Assembly (NCBI GenBank): GCA_046269235.1
Contig: JBJZOS010000003.1
Span: 124,001 to 188,000 of the forward strand
From: Soonwooa sp032078105
GTDB taxonomy: Bacteria > Bacteroidota > Bacteroidia > Flavobacteriales > Weeksellaceae
DNA length: 64,000 nucleotides
Direction of reading: 5' to 3'
This document shows positions 54,001 through 62,857 of this stretch, one piece after another (within the stretch, counting starts at the first letter, position 1; each line of letters begins with the position of its first letter). Below the pieces are notes generated by a model that saw only the letters and a list, made by a program, of their open reading frames with translations, made no database searches and was not told the origin of the DNA. Made by a program: the position numbers and the translations under genes.

Positions 54001-54694
54001 TCTTTTGAATCGCCGAAACACGCAACGTCATTTGTTGATCTTTTGAGACCAATGCTTTTTCTAATTTGTCACGACGTAGAATATCACTTCGAAGTTTAAA
54101 ATAAAGAAAAGCCGTAATCACAAGTGCACCAAGCGACGAAAAAAGAAGAAAAATCTTGGTGATAAACGCAGATTCTTTGAGATCGACATTTTTAAGTTCT
54201 AAAACATCTTCTTCATGCTTCACAAAATCGGCCACTAACTTGCGACTTTTGTCCATGTAGGTTTTGCTACGAAGCATATCGGATTGCGAAACATCCAATT
54301 TTTGACGCTTCTTGTCAATCATACTTTGCAGAATCCAGATACGGCTTTGCACCGAACTTTGAAGACTGTCGACTCTATCTCTTTGGATTTTATCGTCATT
54401 GCCCAAATCTTTTAGACGAGCAATCGCCTTCGGAAATTCGTCCAAACCACGTTTATAAGGTTCTAAAAACTCTTCTTTGCCCGTTATTTGAAAGCCTCGA
54501 TTTCCAGTTTCAGCGTCTAAAAGTGCCACCAAAACATCTTTTATCGCGGTTATTGATCGTCTCGAATTGCTTAAACTTTCACGGTTTTCCATCTGTTTAA
54601 GAATGCTTAAATACGAAGCGATTGAGGTCGCAATAAGCAATAAGAGCGATATTCCGACGCCAAACTGTAGATTTCTGATTGTTTTTCCTGCCAT
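51083..54694 (-). CDS. CHASE3-HAMP-GAF hybrid histidine kinase with three receivers
   Basis: A protein of 1203 residues. TM1 about 12-31, CHASE3 sensor 35-175, TM2 about 178-199, HAMP 205-275, GAF about 290-432, a coiled coil 435-525 rich in QxxLxxxEEELR, HisKA with His at 535 (SHELRTPLNS), and ATPase to about 755 (GTGLGLSISREIAKLLGG). Three receiver-like domains follow: the first with Asp864 (ILLDVQLP), the second degenerate (IVEEN, and Asn986 in ILNVEN), the third with Asp1133 (LMDMMMPEMDG). Inner-membrane sensor; the CHASE3 part faces the periplasm. Together with CheR/CheB it forms a signalling unit common in Bacteroidota; the signal is unknown. Confidence 0.94.
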   Translation of the reverse strand: MAGKTIRNLQFGVGISLLLLIATSIASYLSILKQMENRESLSNSRRSITAIKDVLVALLDAETGNRGFQITGKEEFLEPYKRGLDEFPKAIARLKDLGNDDKIQRDRVDSLQSSVQSRIWILQSMIDKKRQKLDVSQSDMLRSKTYMDKSRKLVADFVKHEEDVLELKNVDLKESAFITKIFLLFSSLGALVITAFLYFKLRSDILRRDKLEKALVSKDQQMTLRVSAIQKIANGVANGDYSLRIDDSESDSLGELVGSLNHMTDSLKRAFDTINKSDWHQKGLAVLNESLVGNKSIKETTTKALAHLVEYGNCISGALYLLNDDVLKLESSYGLESSMKNHFNIGEGMVGQVFIKNTPRVYNDILEKDVVASFASSKLHINGILLVPIMHGRQAIGIIELNSRNNFHEDDVDFFAESCRIIGIAISAAKGREKEQKLLEETQAQSEELQVQHSELENLNTELEAQTQRLQASEEELRVQQEELMQTNAELEERSKLLEEKNHLIAERNIEIQKKAEELALSTKYKSEFLANMSHELRTPLNSILLLSRLMAEDPDDNLTEDQIESAKVIQSSGSSLLTLIDEILDLAKIESGKMNLEYQHVLIEDVVKDLRNLFNPLMKEKGLEFNINIDSDLRQTIETDRLRVDQVLRNLMSNALKFTSKGSISLNIKKHPTQKEFVIFSVKDTGIGIPEDKQRIIFEAFQQADGSTRRKFGGTGLGLSISREIAKLLGGELRLTSKVDQGSEFSLVIPMTSKLKVEYVNKDQDLIETIQEDVQEIKEIIVFEDDELHDTIEILGIPEDVPDDRDFIAKDDKVILIVEDDVNFAKALVRYAHTQNYKAIAVVRGDYALPAALQYRPSAILLDVQLPVKDGWQVMDELKGNLQTKHIPVHMMSSLHVKKESLMKGAIDFINKPMALEQMAEVFKKIEEALSKTLQKVLIVEENAKHATALSYFLSNFNISASVEDKAEDCVTAFIDQNVDCVILNVENSRGEEYSIIETIKKHEGLENLPIIIFIDRSLSKSEELKIKQYADSIVVKTAHSYQRILDEVGLFLHLVEEKNSTEENRKNSTLGSLTEVLSGKKILITDDDVRNIFSLTKVLEKYKVEVVLAMDGKQALEQMAANPDIDVVLMDMMMPEMDGYETIREIRKQPKYMRLPVIAITAKSMIGEREKCIEAGASDYISKPVDTDQLLSLLRVWMYES

Positions 54695-54698
54695 AAAT

Positions 54699-56168
54699 TT
54701 ACTTTATTGGTAAGGTGAAATAAAAAGTTGAACCTTCGTCAATAATACTGGAAAGGCCGATACTTCCGCCGTGTTGCTTGATGATTTCTGCACAAATATA
54801 AAGCCCGATGCCCATCCCTTGAAATTGAAGAGAAGACTCTTCAACACGATAAAATTTATTAAAAACAGCATCTTGCTTGTACTCGGGAATCCCGATTCCG
54901 AAGTCGGTTACACTAATTTTAATATCATTTTCGTCCACGGAAGTCGTTATGATCACTTTGTTGTTTTTCGGTGAATATTTTATGGCATTGGTTAAGAAAT
55001 TGATTAAAACTTGCTCTACACGAATCGCATCAAACGGCATTAAAAAATCTGGTTTTTGTCCGTGTCTTTCAATCTTTACGCTGTTTTCGTCATGAGTTTG
55101 AATAATCGTTTCAATGGCGTTACTGATTACATTTTCCAAATTATTTGGCTGCAAATTCATCTTCAATTTTCCGTTTTCAATTTTCGAAACGTCGAGCAAA
55201 TCGGTAATCAGATTATTCAGTTTTTCAATTTGATCCTGAACTTTTGCCACATAATTAGCTTCAGGACTTTCTTTGTCTAATTTTAGCTTGCGATCTAAAA
55301 GCTGAACATAAGCTTTGATACTTGTTAAAGGAGTTTTCAGTTCGTGACTTGCGATACTCAAGAATTCATCTTTTTCTTTCTCAACCCTTTTTTGATCGTT
55401 AATATCGGTGAATGTTCCCACCCAATTTTTCGCTTGAGAATTTTCTAAAATCGGCGACATCCTCAACAAATGATAACGATATTCTCCCGTTTCGATATTT
55501 TTAATTCGAGCCTCAAGCGCTATGGCTTCAAGGTTTTCACGTTGACGATCAAACTCATGCAACAAATCTTTATCGTCTGGATGAACTTCTGGAAATCTCT
55601 TATCCGACGTCGAATATTGGAACCATCTTCGGTTAACGAACTCAATTTCGCCATCATTGCTCAAGGTAAAAGCAATCTGTGGTAGCGCTTCCAACATTTG
55701 CTGAAAATGATCAAGCTGCGACTTCATGACGACTTGCGTTGCACGGCGGCCTTTTACTTCAAGTTCCAGACTTTGTTTGGTTTTCTTCAACTCCACATTT
55801 TGTCCTTGAATATTATAAAAGGTTTTGACCTTCAACATCAAAATATCTGGATCGATAGGTTTGGTCACGTAATCGATTCCACCTGAAGCGTAACCCTGTG
55901 TAATAAAGCGTTTGTCGGTATTAACCGCTGAAAGAAAAATTATCGGAATTTCTTTGGTTTTGCTATAACCAGCAAAAGTCTCGGCCACCTCAAAACCATC
56001 CATATCGGGCATTTGAACATCCAAAATTATCAATTGATAATCGTTACGAAGTCCTTTTGCAAGAGCTTCTTCACCAGAACTTGCGGTATCCACAGGAAAA
56101 TCTTGAGATTCCAAAAGCCTTTTCAGCGAAAATATATTGGATTGGTTGTCGTCTACAATTAGAATCAT
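54699..56168 (-). CDS. Receiver-PAS histidine kinase (REC-PAS-HisKA-HATPase)
   Basis: A protein of 489 residues without membrane segments. Receiver at 1-118 (Asp50 in LIILDVQMPDMDG), PAS at about 155-262 (FTLSNDGEIEFVNRRWFQYS), HisKA with His275 (IASHELKTPLTSIKAY), and ATPase to the end (NFLTNAIKYSPKNNK, DFGIGIPEYKQ, GMGIGLYICAEIIKQHGG). It can receive a phosphate from the large hybrid kinase encoded 4 bp downstream and pass it on. It is the first gene of the six-gene unit; 56169-56452 upstream is AT-rich and without a gene. Confidence 0.93.
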   Translation of the reverse strand: MILIVDDNQSNIFSLKRLLESQDFPVDTASSGEEALAKGLRNDYQLIILDVQMPDMDGFEVAETFAGYSKTKEIPIIFLSAVNTDKRFITQGYASGGIDYVTKPIDPDILMLKVKTFYNIQGQNVELKKTKQSLELEVKGRRATQVVMKSQLDHFQQMLEALPQIAFTLSNDGEIEFVNRRWFQYSTSDKRFPEVHPDDKDLLHEFDRQRENLEAIALEARIKNIETGEYRYHLLRMSPILENSQAKNWVGTFTDINDQKRVEKEKDEFLSIASHELKTPLTSIKAYVQLLDRKLKLDKESPEANYVAKVQDQIEKLNNLITDLLDVSKIENGKLKMNLQPNNLENVISNAIETIIQTHDENSVKIERHGQKPDFLMPFDAIRVEQVLINFLTNAIKYSPKNNKVIITTSVDENDIKISVTDFGIGIPEYKQDAVFNKFYRVEESSLQFQGMGIGLYICAEIIKQHGGSIGLSSIIDEGSTFYFTLPIK

Positions 56169-56452
56169 AAATACAAAGATAAGCTATTATTCTGTTAGTT
56201 TACATTGTGTTTTGTAAATCAAATTTAATTATAAAATAACGAACATTAGCGATTTGCTATACTTTTTAAAAAACATATAGCTATTGTAGGAGAATATAAT
56301 TTATTTAAGATGCATAGATAATTGATAACTGATATATGATATTCAAAACACAAACGTTAAAAATAAATATTTATTAAAAATAAACGTCATTTAACATAAT
56401 AAAAACAACAGTATGATAAAAATTAATTTAATTTTGCTAAAAAAAACATAAC

Positions 56453-56995
56453 ATGACCGAAAACAATCCTATCCTTCAAACAGAAAGACTTATTATAAGA
56501 CCTGTAGAAGATTCTGATATATATTTTATTTACAAGGCTTTTTCGAACCCCAAGGTGACAAAATTTTTAACGGTAAGTTATCCTGATTTGGAAGCGACTA
56601 AAGAGCAAATGGAATGGTATAAATATTTAAAAAAAAAGAATCTTGGCTATTGGTGGGTTATATGCGCGAAAAATTCAGAAAAAAAACTAGGCGCTTGCGG
56701 TTTTAGTAGTCACCAAAAAGTTCATCAAAAAACAGAGGCTGGTTATTGGTTATTGCCTGAAAATTGGGGCAAAGGATATATTGCTGAAGCACTTGGAGAA
56801 ATTTGTAAATATGCTTTTGAAAACCTAAGCATCAATCGTATCGAATGCATTGTTGAACCAGAAAATACTAACTCGAAAAAAATAATGGATAAGTTGAACT
56901 TCCAGTTTGAAGGTCGATTGCGGCAAGCCGAAAAAGTTAACAACAACTTTGTTGATATAGAATATTATTCTATGTTAAAACAAGATTTTCGTTAA
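56453..56995 (+). CDS. GNAT acetyltransferase, RimJ/RimL-like
   Basis: A protein of 180 residues. TERLIIRPVEDSDIYFIYKA start, ADVWVI-like strand GYWWVICAKN, the acetyl-CoA motif GYWLLPENWGKGYIAEALGE and RIECIVEPENTNSKKIMDKL. The class acetylates protein N-termini or small molecules. Single gene before a terminator; substrate unknown. It is intact, in contrast to two GNAT pseudogenes in the window. Confidence 0.92.
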   Translation: MTENNPILQTERLIIRPVEDSDIYFIYKAFSNPKVTKFLTVSYPDLEATKEQMEWYKYLKKKNLGYWWVICAKNSEKKLGACGFSSHQKVHQKTEAGYWLLPENWGKGYIAEALGEICKYAFENLSINRIECIVEPENTNSKKIMDKLNFQFEGRLRQAEKVNNNFVDIEYYSMLKQDFR

Positions 56996-57061
56996 TAATA
57001 GCAATTGGAACAGATGGTCTGAATGTTAACAAATTACTTTTAAAATATTTTAAATAGATCC

Positions 57062-57092
57062 AAAAAAGGCGCATCAAATTGATACGCCTTTA
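57062..57092. terminator. Terminator between the GNAT gene and mdh
   Basis: GGCGTATCAA/TTGATGCGCC-type stem with six T on the minus strand behind mdh; weaker T run toward the plus strand. Confidence 0.8.
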
Positions 57093-57112
57093 TATTTTGA
57101 AGATAGAAATCC

Positions 57113-58039
57113 TTAGAATTTTAAATCGCCATTAACTTCTCTTACCGCTTGTGCAGCTTCAGCGAATTTTGCTTTTTCAGCATCTGTTAGGGTAATGTCA
57201 ACGATTTTTTCAACACCGTTAGCCCCTATAATCGCAGGAACACCAAGACAAATATCTGACTGCCCGTACTCACCATCTAACATTAATGAACAAGGGATCA
57301 TTTTCTTTTGGTCGCAAAGGATAGACTGTACCAATACAGATACAGCCGCACCTGGCGCATACCAAGCAGAAGTACCTAATAACTTAGTTAATGTCGCACC
57401 ACCAACTTTAGTTTCTTCAGTAACATAAGCAACTTGCTCATCGCTAAGGAATTCAGTTACTGGCACACCATTTCTCGTCGCTTTGCTAACTAATGGAAGC
57501 ATTCCTGTATCTGAGTGTGCTGCGATAACCATACCGTCAACATCCGAAATTGGACAATCTAGAGCTTCTGCCAATCTGTATTTGAAACGTGCAGAATCTA
57601 ACGCACCTCCCATACCGATGATTCTTTCTTTAGGAAGACCCGATGTTTTGTGTACCAAATAAGCCATTGTATCCATTGGATTAGATACCACAATAATGAT
57701 AACGTCAGGAGAATGTTTTACCAAGTTAGCTGTAACTTCTTTAACGATACCAGCATTAATACCAATAAGTTCTTCTCTTGTCATCCCAGGTTTTCTTGGG
57801 ATACCAGATGTGATAACCGCTACTTTTGACCCAGCAGTTTTGCTATAATCACCAGTTGTACCAGTAATTTTTGTATCAAAAGCGTTAAGAGATGCGCACT
57901 GCATTAAGTCCATAGCTTTACCTTCAGCAAAACCTTCTTTAATGTCAACCAATACTACTTCTGATGCGAAGTTTTTCATCGCGATGTACTCTGCACAACT
58001 TGCACCTACGGCACCTGCGCCAACAACAGTTACTTTCAT
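57113..58039 (-). CDS. mdh: Malate dehydrogenase
   Basis: A protein of 308 residues of the LDH-like MDH group. NAD-binding VTVVGAGAVGASCAEYIAMK, substrate loop TSGIPRKPGMTREELIGINA with the arginines, VVSNPMDTMAYL and the catalytic His in MVIAAHSDTGMLPL. It interconverts malate and oxaloacetate in the TCA cycle. Divergent from pfkA. Confidence 0.95.
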   Translation of the reverse strand: MKVTVVGAGAVGASCAEYIAMKNFASEVVLVDIKEGFAEGKAMDLMQCASLNAFDTKITGTTGDYSKTAGSKVAVITSGIPRKPGMTREELIGINAGIVKEVTANLVKHSPDVIIIVVSNPMDTMAYLVHKTSGLPKERIIGMGGALDSARFKYRLAEALDCPISDVDGMVIAAHSDTGMLPLVSKATRNGVPVTEFLSDEQVAYVTEETKVGGATLTKLLGTSAWYAPGAAVSVLVQSILCDQKKMIPCSLMLDGEYGQSDICLGVPAIIGANGVEKIVDITLTDAEKAKFAEAAQAVREVNGDLKF

Positions 58040-58209
58040 TTATTTTTATATTTAATAATTGTTAAAATTAATGCTTGTAAATATAGTAAAGATTAGGCAC
58101 ATAGAAAAAATTTGAAAACCTAAAAATTATCATTTCTGTATATTTTTAAACGTGATTAAAATCAAATTTTAATAATTGTTTATTATTCAAAGAAATACCT
58201 ATTTTTTTG

Positions 58210-58217
58210 TAAATTTG
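58210..58217 (+). promoter_or_regulatory. -7 element of pfkA
   Basis: TAAATTTG 18 bp before the pfkA start. No clear TTTG at the right distance upstream. Confidence 0.45.
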
Positions 58218-58235
58218 CGTACTAATTATGAGACA

Positions 58236-59222
58236 ATGTCAAATCAAAACATAAAAACAGTAGCTGTTTTAACTTCGGGAGGCGATGCACCTGGGATGAA
58301 TGCTGCTATCCGTGCGGTTGTAAGAACTGCTAATAGCCTTGGTCTAGAGTGTTATGGTGTCCGCGAGGGTTACAACGGTCTTATCCACGGTGATTTCACC
58401 AAAATGGGACCGCGATCTGTAAAGAACATTATTAATGAAGGCGGTACCATTCTTAAGTCTGCTCGTTCATCAGAATTCAAAACACAAGAAGGTCGTGCTA
58501 AAGCTTTTGAAAATTGTAAAAAACATAATATTGATGCTTTAGTATGTATTGGTGGAGACGGAAGTTTTACAGGTGCTAAAGTTTTTAATGAAGAATTTGG
58601 ACTTCCTGTAATTGGTGTTCCGGGGACGATTGATAATGATATTTTTGGTACAGACAATACCATTGGTTACGATACCGCCCTTAACACTGCGATGGAGGCT
58701 ATTGACAAAATTAGAGATACGGCAACTTCTCATAACAGAGTGTTTTTTGTAGAAGTTATGGGACGTGATGCTGGTTTCATTGCTCTTAATAGTGGTATTG
58801 CAACGGGTGCATTAGATATTTTGATCCCTGAACAAAAAGATAGTATGGAAGAGCTTTTCGGCACATTTAGAAAAGCTGAAAAAGTCGGAAAATCCTCAAG
58901 TATTGTAGTTGTCGCAGAAGGCGAAAAACTCGGTAATATTTATGATTTAGCAAAAGCGACTAAAGATGAATTCCCGACTTTTGACATTCGGGTAGCGGTT
59001 TTGGGACACATCCAACGCGGAGGTTCTCCAAGTTGTGCTGATCGTGTGTTGGCTAGTAAAATGGGTTATGGTGCCGTGATGGGACTTGTGGAAGGTAAAA
59101 ACAAAGTGATGGTTGGCGTTAAGTCTAACCGATTGATATACACACCGATCGAAGAAGCGATTAAAAAGCATAACGAAATAGACAAAGACTTGCTAAAGAT
59201 TTCGGAGATATTAGCAATGTAG
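58236..59222 (+). CDS. pfkA: 6-phosphofructokinase (ATP-dependent)
   Basis: A protein of 328 residues from ATG 58236; the frame extends 20 codons upstream through the promoter. TSGGDAPGMNAAIRAVVRTA, VCIGGDGSFTGA with the GGDGS ATP-site motif, GTIDNDIFGTDNTIGYDTAL with the catalytic Asp, and LGHIQRGGSPSCADRVLASK. Gly in GGDGS at the position that selects ATP over pyrophosphate supports the ATP-dependent type. Glycolysis; gapA follows 58 bp later on the same strand. Confidence 0.95.
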   Translation: MSNQNIKTVAVLTSGGDAPGMNAAIRAVVRTANSLGLECYGVREGYNGLIHGDFTKMGPRSVKNIINEGGTILKSARSSEFKTQEGRAKAFENCKKHNIDALVCIGGDGSFTGAKVFNEEFGLPVIGVPGTIDNDIFGTDNTIGYDTALNTAMEAIDKIRDTATSHNRVFFVEVMGRDAGFIALNSGIATGALDILIPEQKDSMEELFGTFRKAEKVGKSSSIVVVAEGEKLGNIYDLAKATKDEFPTFDIRVAVLGHIQRGGSPSCADRVLASKMGYGAVMGLVEGKNKVMVGVKSNRLIYTPIEEAIKKHNEIDKDLLKISEILAM

Positions 59223-59280
59223 TTCATTAAAAATTTTGTAATTTTAGCAACAATATATTATCAAATTTAAAAAGTAAAAT

Positions 59281-60285
59281 ATGTCAACAATTAAAGTAGG
59301 AATTAACGGATTCGGTAGAATCGGACGTTTAGTTTTCAGAGCAATGGCTGAAAGAAGCAACATCGAAGTGGTAGGTATTAATGACCTTATCGATGCAGAA
59401 TACATGGCTTATATGCTAAAGTACGATTCAGTTCACGGTGCTTTCAACGGTGAAGTATCGGTACAAGGTAACAACCTTGTTGTAAACGGTAAGACAATCC
59501 GTATTACTGCTGAGCGAGATCCTAACAATCTAAAGTGGAACGAAATTGGAGCTGAGTACATCGTAGAATCTACAGGTCTTTTCTTATCTGCTGATACAGC
59601 TAACGCGCACATCAACGCCGGTGCTAAGAAAGTTGTTCTTTCTGCTCCTTCTAAAGATGATACACCAATGTTCGTGATGGGTGTTAACCACAAAGAACTT
59701 ACTGATGATATCAAAATCTTCTCTAACGCTTCTTGTACAACTAACTGTCTTGCGCCATTAGCAAAAGTAATCCACGATAACTTCGGAATCGTTGAAGGTC
59801 TTATGACAACTGTACACGCTACAACTGCAACGCAAAAAACGGTTGATGGACCATCTGCTAAAGACTGGCGAGGTGGTAGATCTGCGCTTAACAACATAAT
59901 CCCTTCTTCTACTGGTGCTGCAAAAGCTGTAGGGAAAGTTATTCCTTCTCTTAATGGTAAATTGACGGGTATGTCTTTCCGTGTACCAACGGCTGACGTT
60001 TCTGTAGTAGATTTAACAGTAAGATTAGAAAAAGCAACTTCTTATGACGAAATTGCTGCTGCTATCAAAGCTGCTTCTGAAGGAGAACTAAAAGGTATCT
60101 TAGGATATACTGAAGATCTAGTAGTTTCTCAAGATTTCGTTGGAGATAAGAGAACTTCGATCTTTGATAAAGATGCTGGTATTATGCTATCGCCTAACTT
60201 TGTTAAGCTAGTATCGTGGTATGATAACGAAATGGGTTACTCTAACAAGTTAACAGATCTATTAGTTCATTCAGCTTCTTTGTAA
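59281..60285 (+). CDS. gapA: Glyceraldehyde-3-phosphate dehydrogenase, type I
   Basis: A protein of 334 residues. NAD-binding INGFGRIGRLVFRAMAE, catalytic Cys in SNASCTTNCLAPLAK with the partner His in LMTTVHATTATQKTVDG, and C-terminal WYDNEMGYSNKL. Glycolytic enzyme encoded together with pfkA. Confidence 0.97.
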   Translation: MSTIKVGINGFGRIGRLVFRAMAERSNIEVVGINDLIDAEYMAYMLKYDSVHGAFNGEVSVQGNNLVVNGKTIRITAERDPNNLKWNEIGAEYIVESTGLFLSADTANAHINAGAKKVVLSAPSKDDTPMFVMGVNHKELTDDIKIFSNASCTTNCLAPLAKVIHDNFGIVEGLMTTVHATTATQKTVDGPSAKDWRGGRSALNNIIPSSTGAAKAVGKVIPSLNGKLTGMSFRVPTADVSVVDLTVRLEKATSYDEIAAAIKAASEGELKGILGYTEDLVVSQDFVGDKRTSIFDKDAGIMLSPNFVKLVSWYDNEMGYSNKLTDLLVHSASL

Positions 60286-60309
60286 GCCAAGAATTAATAT
60301 CAGAAATAG

Positions 60310-60338
60310 AAACTCTCCTACTTGGAGAGTTTTTTTGT
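60310..60338 (+). terminator. Terminator behind gapA
   Basis: AACTCTCC-5-GGAGAGTT followed by a T run, 25 bp after the stop. Confidence 0.9.
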
Positions 60339-60506
60339 TATAAATTGTAAATAACGGTCAGCAATATTAATACGTATTCTTTTTTAAACTTTAATTTAAA
60401 TTAAAACTCGTTCGCCTTGGCCAAAGGAGTTCTTGAAAGAATAAAAAAAATACTGAAACATTCTAGTGATAAAATATGAAAAACTAAACTGTAAAGGTAT
60501 TATAAT

Positions 60507-61259
60507 TTAAAATCGATAACCAAAAGAAAGACCAGATCGTAGACCAGCCCAAGGTCCATCCAAGTTAAGGCTTCCACCGTTGGCATTAATTTCTGTCTTA
60601 TGCTTTATGAGTGGAATTTCTAGATCATCAAGTTCATCTTGCAATTCTTTTTGCTGGTTAGGCGTTAAGGTATATTGGGTTTTGCCAACTAAATCGCCCG
60701 TAGCTGAGCCATAATGTCCGCCAACAATCCAAAAGTCTAACACCCAATTATCTTGGCTCCCCAGCAACCAATGTATGCCAAGCATTAGCCCAAAACTATT
60801 AGCAGAAAATTTTCCGTTGAGGTCAATAGGATTATCTACCTCTTTGTCGGTAATGTCATCATACATAACGTAGTTGTAACGCAATTGATCAACTTTAACA
60901 TTAGTGTAACGATAATATGGCGCAAGATAAAACCCACTGTTGTACTTTTCGCCAAAATAAAAACGTGGTTCTATTGTAATCGCAGTTGTACCTAACTTTA
61001 CATCGCCAATCTCTTTGCGATCGTCCCCCTTTACGAAGCTATCCATAAACGGAACACCACCAGTTGGCATTGTCGCAAAGCTAATATTCAAAGCAATTGT
61101 TTTAGAAAATGATCTTTCGTACGAGAGATTAATGTTTCGGAAGGCGTAAGCTGTGACATTAGTTTTAATAGTATTTTTTTTTTCGGAGCTACCACCAAAA
61201 CTTTGTGCCGATAAAAAATTTGTAGCGAGTAATCCGATAAGCATTAAATGAGTTTTCAT
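60507..61259 (-). CDS. Outer-membrane beta-barrel protein, DUF3575-like
   Basis: A protein of 250 residues with signal peptide MKTHLMLIGLLATNFLSAQS. Beta-hairpin pattern with alternating hydrophobic residues (RNINLSYERSFSKTIALNIS, AITIEPRFYFGEKYNSGFYL, APYYRYTNVKVDQL) and C-terminal aromatic GLSFGYRF, as in 8- to 10-strand barrels. Function unknown. It is the second gene after the sorting-domain protein on the same strand, 12 bp apart. Confidence 0.8.
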   Translation of the reverse strand: MKTHLMLIGLLATNFLSAQSFGGSSEKKNTIKTNVTAYAFRNINLSYERSFSKTIALNISFATMPTGGVPFMDSFVKGDDRKEIGDVKLGTTAITIEPRFYFGEKYNSGFYLAPYYRYTNVKVDQLRYNYVMYDDITDKEVDNPIDLNGKFSANSFGLMLGIHWLLGSQDNWVLDFWIVGGHYGSATGDLVGKTQYTLTPNQQKELQDELDDLEIPLIKHKTEINANGGSLNLDGPWAGLRSGLSFGYRF

Positions 61260-61271
61260 GGTTATTCAAAG

Positions 61272-62696
61272 TTAGTTTTTAATGATTTTTTCGGTATAGA
61301 TATTTTTACCAATATATAGTCTAATAATGTAAGTTCCTGAGTTTAATTTTTTAATAGAAATAGTACTAGACGGATCTTTTTGTTCTTCAATTAACTGACC
61401 TGCCAAATTATAAAGTTCATACTTATTAATAGTTTCAGTTGGTTCATGTTTAATATTAATAAAATGACTGGATGGATTTGGGTAAATGCTAACGGCTTTT
61501 GATTTAATATCTGCGACAGCTAGAGAACCTCCCATTTTGTAAAGTCCATATTTCGCATCTACGTTATCAGAATTATTATACTTTTGAGTTAACATCAATA
61601 AGTTATTGTCAGTTGTTTTGATGATATCAACAAAATCAACAAGACCATTAAAAATCTCATTTTTATAAGAATGCTCCCAAACAGTGTTTCCGGAGTTATC
61701 AATTTTTTTCAAGTAACCAACTCGTGTATTGCTGTCATCTCCATTCGACTCAAAGGCTAACGTATATTCATTTGGAGAGAATTCTAACAACTTTAGAGAG
61801 GTAATATACAATGAGCCTAGACTATAAATTTTTCGCCAGACTTCGGTCCCATTATTACTTATTTTTGAAACAAAATAGTTTTCATTACCATTATTTAGTT
61901 CATAAACTCCCGCTATTATCAAATCACTATTAGTATTCACGATTGCATCATAAAAGTAAGTGTCATTCACGGTATTAATGTCAATTTCTTTTTCCCAAAG
62001 TAGATTACGTTGTGCATCAAATTTTGCAATGTAGCCCACTTCATCACCATCCACCTGCCCCGTTGATCCAACGATGAAGAAACCACCATCCTTAGCAGAA
62101 ATAGCGGCACCATAACTATTTGGAAGATCCTGATACTTTTTAGTTTTTATCCACTGCTGATTACCATTGGTATCATATTTTGCAAATGAAAATCCTGACT
62201 CGGCACCACTACCATCTTCGGATTCAAAATCTAAGCTCATCAAAATACTATTATCAGCAAGCGCTTCCAATCTAGAAATATAGGTTTCATAATTTTCGAT
62301 TTTAACATTTTTTTTCCAAATAAAACTACCTAACGAATCTAGTTTAACATACGAAGCATCAGATGAACTTGTAGCTTCTATAACCGCAAAAATATTTCCG
62401 CTATTATCTACAATTCCAGAAAATATGTAATAGCTAGACAAGTTAGGATAGGTCTTTTGCCAAATTTTTTCTCCCGTAGAAGATACTTTCGTTATTTCTG
62501 GAATAATAATACCATCGACAAATATGTTACTCATAATTAGTATACTCCCATCGCTTAACTTGACAATGCTTTCGGGATTAAAAGATGAGCTTACACTTGC
62601 AGCAATATCCTTATTCCAAATAATACCAGGAGCTTCAGATTGTGCCTTAGCATTAATCGTACATACCAATGCAATAGTTAGTAAAAGTGTTTTCAT
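61272..62696 (-). CDS. Secreted protein with type IX secretion C-terminal sorting domain
   Basis: A protein of 474 residues. Signal peptide MKTLLLTIALVCTINAKAQS. Residues 30-390 consist of repeated four-strand units with Trp-Lys ends (GEKIWQKTYP, GSFIWKKNV, GNQQWIKTKK, NLLWEKEID, GTEVWRKIY, GNTVWEHSYK), a propeller-like array. The last 75 residues are a type A sorting domain (VSIYPNPSSHFINIKHEP, YELYNLAGQLIEEQ, LNSGTYIIRLYIG). Exported by the type IX system to the cell surface. Binding partner unknown. Confidence 0.9.
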   Translation of the reverse strand: MKTLLLTIALVCTINAKAQSEAPGIIWNKDIAASVSSSFNPESIVKLSDGSILIMSNIFVDGIIIPEITKVSSTGEKIWQKTYPNLSSYYIFSGIVDNSGNIFAVIEATSSSDASYVKLDSLGSFIWKKNVKIENYETYISRLEALADNSILMSLDFESEDGSGAESGFSFAKYDTNGNQQWIKTKKYQDLPNSYGAAISAKDGGFFIVGSTGQVDGDEVGYIAKFDAQRNLLWEKEIDINTVNDTYFYDAIVNTNSDLIIAGVYELNNGNENYFVSKISNNGTEVWRKIYSLGSLYITSLKLLEFSPNEYTLAFESNGDDSNTRVGYLKKIDNSGNTVWEHSYKNEIFNGLVDFVDIIKTTDNNLLMLTQKYNNSDNVDAKYGLYKMGGSLAVADIKSKAVSIYPNPSSHFINIKHEPTETINKYELYNLAGQLIEEQKDPSSTISIKKLNSGTYIIRLYIGKNIYTEKIIKN

Positions 62697-62780
62697 GATT
62701 ATTAGTTTTATTTTTCAAATATATTATCATGATTAATTAAAAATATACCTAATTCTAGGTATTTTACAAGAATTTCATTT

Positions 62781-62839
62781 TTTTGATACAATTTGTATCA
62801 AAATATAGATTCATATACTAAAGATTTTCCGTAAATTTG
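62781..62839 (+). promoter_or_regulatory. recA promoter with a perfect palindrome
   Basis: TTTTGATAC-AATTT-GTATCAAAA (62781-62803), 9-bp arms, lies about 30 bp upstream of the -7 element TAAATTTG (62832-62839). Position and symmetry suit an operator controlling recA. Confidence 0.55.
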
Positions 62840-62857
62840 AAATTATTAAAATTTAGG

